NCBI GenBank assembly: GCA_036406595.1
Contig: DASXAR010000087.1
Location: 1-64,000 of the forward strand
Reading direction: 5' to 3'
DNA length: 64,000 nt
Source of the DNA: VRUE01 sp036406595
GTDB taxonomy: Bacteria > Actinomycetota > Thermoleophilia > Solirubrobacterales > 70-9
The translations under genes and the position numbers were made by a program. This document shows, in pieces, positions 59,068 to 64,000 of the stretch (positions are counted from its first letter, which is position 1; each line of letters opens with the position of its first letter). A model generated the notes under the pieces. It was not told the origin of the DNA, searched no databases, and saw only the letters and a program-made list of their open reading frames with translations.

Positions 59068-60389
59068 GTCCGAATCGGGGCAGGAGGCCCACGTCTGGGA
59101 AGAGCGCGCGGAGCGGCGCCGGTCGCCGCCAGATCGATCCTGCGGCGACCAAACGGCTCATGGTTCTCGTCTTCGGCGCCGCCGTGGTCATCCTCTTCGT
59201 CGTCGTCGCGATCGCGGAGGGCCTGGGCGATCCGAGCATCCCGTCCGGGGACGTCGCGCTCGTCCAGGACGCCCCGGAAGACACCGGCAAGATCAGCGAG
59301 AAGCAGTTCGATCGGGCCCTCGAACAGACCGCTGCCCAGGCCGGCGAAAAAAAGACGCCGAAACCGGGCGACGAAAAATACGACGAACTGAAGGAAGCGG
59401 CCCTCAACTCGATCCTCGACATGGTCTGGATTCAGGGGCAGGCCGACGAAATGGGGATCTCGGTGACCGACAAGGAAGTCTCCGAAGAACTCAAGAAATT
59501 GAAGAAAGAAAACTTCAAAACGGAAGCCGAATACAAGAAATTCCTCAAGCAGTCCAAGTACACGAAGGCCGACGTCAACGAGCGGGTCAAGCTGCAGATC
59601 CTCGGCACCCAGGTCCAGGAACAGATCACCGAAGGCGTCGGCGAACCGAGCAAGGACGAAATCGAAAACTATTACGAGGCGGCGAAGCCGCTCCAGTTCA
59701 CCCAGAAAGCGACCCGTGACGTGCGCCTCGTCGGCAACAAAGACAAGAAGAAGGTCGAACAGGCTAAGGCGATCCTCGAAAAGGACAACTCGGCGACGAA
59801 CTGGAAGAAGGTCGCGAAGAAGTACTCAGAAGACCCCTCGAAAAGCCAGGGCGGCCTTCAGAAGGGCCTCGCCGAAGGCAGCGCCGAAGAACCGCTCAAC
59901 GAAGTGATCTTCGAAACGCCGGAAAACCAGCTCACCGGCCCAATCAAGACGCCGCGCTTCTATTACATCTTCGAAGTCGAAGGCTCGACCCCCGAAAACG
60001 TCCAGGAGCTGAGCGAGGTCGAATCGCAGATCAAATCCCAGCTCGAACAGCAGGCCCAGCAGGAAGCGTTCAGCGCCTTCGTCGCGAATTACACGGCCCG
60101 CTGGCGCTCCCGCACCTTCTGCGCGTCCGGCTTCGAGATCGAACGCTGCGACAACTTCCAGGCGCCGGCGCACCCGGCGACCGCGCCACCCGCCTGCTTC
60201 GAAGCGAATCCGAAAGAACCACCGGAAGCGTGTCCCGCCCCGGTCTTCCAGCTGGTTCCGGCGCTGCCCGGGACGGTCACTCCGGTCGAACCGCGCGGCA
60301 AACCGATGGCGCAGCGTCCGATCCCCGCGGTCACCGGCTCGGCGGAAGAAGCGCCACCCACCAGCCTGCCGCTGCCGACCTCTCCCTAG
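59064..60389 (+). CDS. SurA-like peptidyl-prolyl isomerase, membrane-anchored
   Basis: This 441-residue protein has a basic N-terminus, one membrane helix (about residues 33-50, MVLVFGAAVVILFVVVAIA), a SurA-type N-terminal chaperone region, and a parvulin/PPIC domain (about 215-325: VAKKYSEDPSKSQGGLQKGL, FETPENQLTGPIKTPRFYYI). A Pro-rich tail with four cysteines follows. It should act outside the membrane on secreted proteins. From about 59275 the gene uses GAA and AAA codons far more than neighbouring genes. It overlaps mfd by 4 bases. Confidence 0.87.
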   Translation: MSPNRGRRPTSGKSARSGAGRRQIDPAATKRLMVLVFGAAVVILFVVVAIAEGLGDPSIPSGDVALVQDAPEDTGKISEKQFDRALEQTAAQAGEKKTPKPGDEKYDELKEAALNSILDMVWIQGQADEMGISVTDKEVSEELKKLKKENFKTEAEYKKFLKQSKYTKADVNERVKLQILGTQVQEQITEGVGEPSKDEIENYYEAAKPLQFTQKATRDVRLVGNKDKKKVEQAKAILEKDNSATNWKKVAKKYSEDPSKSQGGLQKGLAEGSAEEPLNEVIFETPENQLTGPIKTPRFYYIFEVEGSTPENVQELSEVESQIKSQLEQQAQQEAFSAFVANYTARWRSRTFCASGFEIERCDNFQAPAHPATAPPACFEANPKEPPEACPAPVFQLVPALPGTVTPVEPRGKPMAQRPIPAVTGSAEEAPPTSLPLPTSP

Positions 60390-60413
60390 CCGGCGCGGCC
60401 CTCTTCATCGGCC

Positions 60414-61712
60414 GTGGGATCAATCTCCACCATCCGCGCGCGACAGATTCTCGACTCGCGCGGCAACCCCACCGTCGAGGTGGAGGTCGTCCTCGAGTCC
60501 GGCGCCCGCGGACAGGCCGCGGTCCCGTCGGGGGCCTCGACCGGCGAGTTCGAGGCGGTCGAGCTGCGCGACGGCGGGGAGGCCTGGGGCGGCAAGGGCG
60601 TGAGCCGGGCGGTGGCGAACGTCAACGGCGAGATCGCCTCCGCGTTGACCGGCGCCCGCGCAACCGAGCAGAGCGCGCTCGACCGGACGATGATCGAGCT
60701 CGACGGCACCCCGAACAAGGGCCGGCTCGGCGCCAACGCGATCCTCGGCGTCTCGCTGGCCGCTGCGAAGGCAGCAGCCGCCGAGGCCGGCCGGCCGCTG
60801 TACCGCTATCTGGCCGAGCTCTACGGCGGCGAGGACCCGTCGACCCTGCCGGTGCCGATGATGAACGTGCTGAACGGGGGTGCCCACGCCGACAACTCGG
60901 TCGACTTCCAGGAGTTCATGGTGGTCCCCGCCGGCGCCGGCAGCTTCTCGGAGTGCCTGCGGGTCGGCACCGAGGTCTTCCACGCCCTGAAGGGAACCCT
61001 GGCCGCGGACGGCCTCTCGACCGCGGGCGGCGACGAGGGGGGGTTCGCTCCCAACCTCGACTCGAACGAGGCCGCGCTCAGGGCGGTCCTGACCGGGGTC
61101 GAGGCGGCCGGCTACGAGCCCGGCTCGGATGTCTTCATCGCGCTCGATCCAGCAGCGAGCGAGGTCTTCGAGGGAGGCTCCTACGTGCTCGAGCACGAGG
61201 GCCGCAGCCTCAGCTCGGAGGAGATGGCCGCCTACTGGGAGGACGCCTGCGCCCGCTACCCGATCGTCTCGATCGAGGACGGCATGGACGAGGAGGACTG
61301 GGATGGGTGGAAGCGGCTCACCGAGAAGCTGGGGGGAAGTGTGCAGCTGGTCGGCGACGACCTCTTCGTCACCAATCCCGAGCGGCTGCGGCGCGGCATC
61401 GAGCTCGGGGTCGCCAACTCGATCCTGGTCAAGGTGAACCAGATCGGGACTCTGACGGAGACGCTGGAGGCGATCGGCACCGCGCGGGAGGCCGGCTACA
61501 GCACCGTGATCTCGCATCGCTCCGGGGAGACGGAGGACACCACCATCGCCGACCTCGCGGTCGCGACCGGCGCGGGCCAGATCAAGACCGGGGCGCCCTC
61601 GCGCTCGGACCGGGTCGCCAAGTACAACCGGCTGCTGCGGATCGAGGAGGAGCTCGGAGCGGCGGCCGAGTTCCCCGGGCTGCAGACGTTTGCCCAAGCG
61701 TCGAGACGGTGA
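60414..61712 (+). CDS. eno: enolase
   Basis: The 432-residue glycolytic enzyme converts 2-phosphoglycerate to phosphoenolpyruvate. Motifs: STIRARQILDSRGNPTVEVE, AVPSGASTGEFEAVELRDGG, NVLNGGAHADNSVDFQEFMV, SIEDGMDEEDWDGWKRLTEK and the signature ILVKVNQIGTLTETLEAI with SHRSGETEDT. Start is GTG 60414. The enolase-ftsB order is standard in actinobacteria. Confidence 0.97.
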   Translation: MGSISTIRARQILDSRGNPTVEVEVVLESGARGQAAVPSGASTGEFEAVELRDGGEAWGGKGVSRAVANVNGEIASALTGARATEQSALDRTMIELDGTPNKGRLGANAILGVSLAAAKAAAAEAGRPLYRYLAELYGGEDPSTLPVPMMNVLNGGAHADNSVDFQEFMVVPAGAGSFSECLRVGTEVFHALKGTLAADGLSTAGGDEGGFAPNLDSNEAALRAVLTGVEAAGYEPGSDVFIALDPAASEVFEGGSYVLEHEGRSLSSEEMAAYWEDACARYPIVSIEDGMDEEDWDGWKRLTEKLGGSVQLVGDDLFVTNPERLRRGIELGVANSILVKVNQIGTLTETLEAIGTAREAGYSTVISHRSGETEDTTIADLAVATGAGQIKTGAPSRSDRVAKYNRLLRIEEELGAAAEFPGLQTFAQASRR

Positions 61713-61745
61713 AGGATTGCGGCCCCCGGCCGCAAAGGAGGGGGC

Positions 61746-62075
61746 GTGGCACGACGCCCAGCTCCACGGCGCAGGCCAGCCGCACGGCGCGGCGCCAGCC
61801 GCGTTCGCTGGGACAGGGTCGGCCGCATCGCGCTGACGCTGGTACTCGCAGCGGTCCTCTACTCCTACCTGAACCCGGCCATCGACTTCGTCAGGACCTA
61901 CACGGCGACGACGCAGGCGAAAGCCGAGTTCCAGGAGATGCTGCGGGAAAACAAGCGGCTCCATCACAGGATCCAAACCGCCGACGAGCCGATCGTGATC
62001 GACCGCAAGGCCCGCACGCAGGGGATGGTCGGACCGGGGGAGACGCCGATCGTCGTCCGCGGCCTGCGGCCCTGA
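61746..62075 (+). CDS. ftsB: FtsB/DivIC-type septum formation initiator
   Basis: This 109-residue bitopic protein has a basic cytoplasmic N-terminus rich in Arg/Pro, one membrane helix (about 28-45, IALTLVLAAVLYSYLNPAID), an extracytoplasmic coiled coil (AKAEFQEMLRENKRLHHRI) and a short C-terminal part (KARTQGMVGPGETPIVVRGL). FtsB works with FtsL and FtsQ in the divisome. GTG 61746 follows an AGGAGGGGGC ribosome-binding site. Position after eno supports the call. Confidence 0.9.
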   Translation: MARRPAPRRRPAARRGASRVRWDRVGRIALTLVLAAVLYSYLNPAIDFVRTYTATTQAKAEFQEMLRENKRLHHRIQTADEPIVIDRKARTQGMVGPGETPIVVRGLRP

Positions 62076-62096
62076 GCGCTCCTCTCGGAAGCCGCC

Positions 62097-64000
62097 GTGG
62101 TTAGCGCCGGCTCCTACGTCCTAAGCGCCGCCCTGCTGGCCACCCTCGCCCTCTCCCTGGGCTTCACCTCGGTGCGCCTTCGCGGCAGGCTGATGCCGGA
62201 CTGGGAGGGCGCCCCCGCCCACCTGGTCGAGGCGATCATCGCCGTCGCCCTCCTGATCTGGCTCTCAGAGCTCCTCGGCATCCTCCACCTCCTCTACGCC
62301 TCGACCCTCGTCGCTTCATCCCTCGCACTCGCCGCAGCCATCGCCTGGCACGTCAAACCTTCGTCGTCTGCCGATGCCTCTGTTCCGGCGGGTGGCGCCG
62401 CAGGGGGGCCCGCCCCCGAGGAAGCTTCAGCTACCGCAGGGGGTGGGGGGTCCCCTGCGGCGACAGGACCCGCCGGCCACATGGTCCTTTCCCTGGTCGT
62501 CGTCGGCGTGATCGCCGTCGTGTTCGCCCACTGGGGCCTGACGACCAAGCACGCCCTCGACCGCGGCATGTTCAACTTCGACTCCCTCTGGTACCACATG
62601 CCGTTCGCCACGGAGATCGCCCAGACGCACTCGGTGACCGGGTTCCACCATCCCGACACGGTCTTCGCCAACTGGTTCTATCCGCAGAACTCCGAGCTCC
62701 TCCACGCGGCCGGCATCCTGCTCACCCACCGCGACACCCTCTCCCTCTTCCTCAACTTCGGCTGGCTGGCGATCGCCTTCCTCTCCGCGTGGTGCATCGG
62801 CCGCCCCTACGGCCGCGGACCCCTCTGCGTTCTCGCGGCGGCGATCCTGCTCGAGTGCCACACGCTCGTCGTGCGCGAGCCGGGCGCCGCCAAGAACGAC
62901 CTGATGGCCGCCGCCCTGCTGCTTGCCGCGATCGCCGTCCTTGTCAACGCCTGGTCGACGCTGCCCAACCGCGGGCCGGGCGAGCGGGGCGGCGCGCTAT
63001 CGGCAGGTTGGCCGCTCGCGACGGCGGGGCTGGCGGCCGGGCTGGCGGCCGGCACCAAGTCGACGGCTCTGGCGATGGCCGCGGCGCTGACCGTGGTCGT
63101 GCTGGTGCTGGCGCCGGCGGGGCGGCGTCGGGCGGCCTTCGCCTGGTGGGCACTGGCCGGGCTCGCGGGTGGTGGCTACTGGTATCTCCGAAACCTGATC
63201 GCGAGCGGCAACCCCCTGCCGCAGGCGACGAGCATCGGCCCGATCTCGCTTCCCCACCCCGAGCACCTCCAGAGCGGGCGGCCCGACTTCAACATCGTCC
63301 ATTACGCGACCGACACCGGGGTCTGGGGCGAATACTTCACCCCAGGCCTGCACCAGGCGTTCGGCCTGCTCTGGCCGTTGGTCCTCGCGGGAGCCGTCGC
63401 CGGCGGCGTCCTGGCCCTCGCCCGCGGCCGGGAGACGATCCTGCGCTGGGTTGGAGCCGTGGCCCTGTTCGGCCTCCTCGCGTACCTGTTCACGCCCCTA
63501 AGCGCCGCCGGGGCGGAGGGAGCGCCGACCGCGTTCGCCATCAACATCCGCTACGCGATCCCGGCGCTCCTCGCCGGCCTCGTGCTCCTTCCGCTCGGCC
63601 TCCGGCCATCCGCCGATCGGCCTGAAACAGGACGATTGGGCCGCCCACAGGCCCCCCGGCAATGGGAATGGGGCCTGGTCGCGGCCTTCCTCTTCGTCCT
63701 CGTCGTCACCGACCGCTCCGACGCCGTGCTGCGCGACCCGTCACGCCCATTCGGCCTCCTGCTGGCCGTCCTCGCGGTGCTCATTCCCGCCGCCCTGCTG
63801 CTGGCAAGGCGGCGAGGCGCCCCGCGCCACCTCCTTCTGGCGGGTTGCGCGGGTCTCGCCCTGCTGGTCGCCGCGATCGGGTACCCGGTGCAGCGCGATT
63901 ACCTGCATGACCGCTTTGCCGCGGGCAGCGAACTCCCCGGAATGCACCTCGACTCTGCCTACGTCTGGGCTCGTGACGTCTCCGACGCCCGGATCGGCCT
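62097..64000 (+). CDS. GT-C family membrane glycosyltransferase (truncated by window end)
   Basis: The GTG at 62097 opens a frame without stops to the window edge (634 codons). It encodes at least ten hydrophobic helices with an acidic-loop motif after the third (RGMFNFDSLWYHMPFATEIA), resembling GT-C transferases that use polyprenyl-phosphate sugars. A Gly/Ala/Pro-rich low-complexity linker at about residues 95-125 contains the inverted and direct repeat CCGCAGGGG. The C-terminus lies outside the window. It follows ftsB by 21 bases. Function in envelope glycan assembly is inferred. Confidence 0.8.
   Translation, partial: MVSAGSYVLSAALLATLALSLGFTSVRLRGRLMPDWEGAPAHLVEAIIAVALLIWLSELLGILHLLYASTLVASSLALAAAIAWHVKPSSSADASVPAGGAAGGPAPEEASATAGGGGSPAATGPAGHMVLSLVVVGVIAVVFAHWGLTTKHALDRGMFNFDSLWYHMPFATEIAQTHSVTGFHHPDTVFANWFYPQNSELLHAAGILLTHRDTLSLFLNFGWLAIAFLSAWCIGRPYGRGPLCVLAAAILLECHTLVVREPGAAKNDLMAAALLLAAIAVLVNAWSTLPNRGPGERGGALSAGWPLATAGLAAGLAAGTKSTALAMAAALTVVVLVLAPAGRRRAAFAWWALAGLAGGGYWYLRNLIASGNPLPQATSIGPISLPHPEHLQSGRPDFNIVHYATDTGVWGEYFTPGLHQAFGLLWPLVLAGAVAGGVLALARGRETILRWVGAVALFGLLAYLFTPLSAAGAEGAPTAFAINIRYAIPALLAGLVLLPLGLRPSADRPETGRLGRPQAPRQWEWGLVAAFLFVLVVTDRSDAVLRDPSRPFGLLLAVLAVLIPAALLLARRRGAPRHLLLAGCAGLALLVAAIGYPVQRDYLHDRFAAGSELPGMHLDSAYVWARDVSDARIG
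62396..62462. repeat. direct and inverted repeat inside the GT-C gene linker
   Basis: CGCCGCAGGGG (62396-62406) is repeated in part as CCGCAGGGG (62434-62442) and inverted as CCCCTGCGGCG (62452-62462). The latter two form a 9-bp hairpin with a G-rich 9-base loop. The segment encodes a low-complexity Gly/Ala/Pro/Ser linker between two membrane helices. Confidence 0.6.

Noticed and set aside
1..64000. CRISPR arrays, transposases, phage genes
   Set aside because: No regularly spaced repeats, no transposase or integrase motifs and no terminal inverted repeats were found in the window.

Overview
The window is GC-rich chromosomal DNA with densely packed, often overlapping genes, frequent GTG and TTG starts and very few repeats. 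The gene content suggests an actinobacterium, most likely class Thermoleophilia (Solirubrobacterales-like): PucR-type regulators, a type E (heterodisulfide-reductase-like) succinate dehydrogenase, LCP and GT-C envelope proteins, and the orders rsmA-ispE, tRNA-Gln-glmU-prs-rplY-pth and mfd-surA-like-eno-ftsB. The taxonomic placement is inferred from gene content and was not computed.

Left part (1-14 kb). Small lysine-rich proteins are followed by a short gene broken by a frameshift. Then come sdhA-sdhB-sdhE (leftward), a membrane site-2 protease with CBS domains, an AidB-like acyl-CoA dehydrogenase, and a DUF4242 gene divergent from a TetR gene with a clear palindromic operator. The TCA pair icd-mdh, an AT-hook DNA-binding protein, and an acyl desaturase and fatty-acid hydroxylase flanking a PucR regulator complete this part.

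Middle (14-36 kb). This holds hsp20-lon, a GT-C glycosyltransferase, tetR-MMPL with an operator, an amidase, an R2-like diiron protein fused to an SCP2 domain next to an acyl-CoA ligase, glycyl-tRNA synthetase, an LCP ligase, a ROK kinase, rsmI, metG and an FMN-dependent hydroxyacid oxidase. A 284-bp gap at 27667-27950 is rich in complementary segments.

Right part (36-64 kb). tatD-rsmA-ispE leads into a DedA-PAP2 fusion. Next come a PucR gene, tRNA-Gln(UUG) and an HNH endonuclease behind a perfect Gram-positive SOS box. glmU-prs-GDPD ends in a 23-bp perfect hairpin. After that lie an AarF-family kinase, rplY-pth, a LuxR-TPR regulator, an alpha/beta hydrolase lacking its catalytic residues, a polysaccharide deacetylase, mfd-PPIase-eno-ftsB and a truncated GT-C gene.

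The most unusual signal is a 61-bp sequence found, base for base and in the same reading frame, inside two unrelated genes: sdhB (2687-2747, minus strand) and the MMPL transporter gene (21278-21338). It encodes the same 20-residue peptide in both. It contains a 7-bp hairpin and has no stop codon in any of its six frames. It looks like a small mobile element adapted to inserting inside coding sequences.
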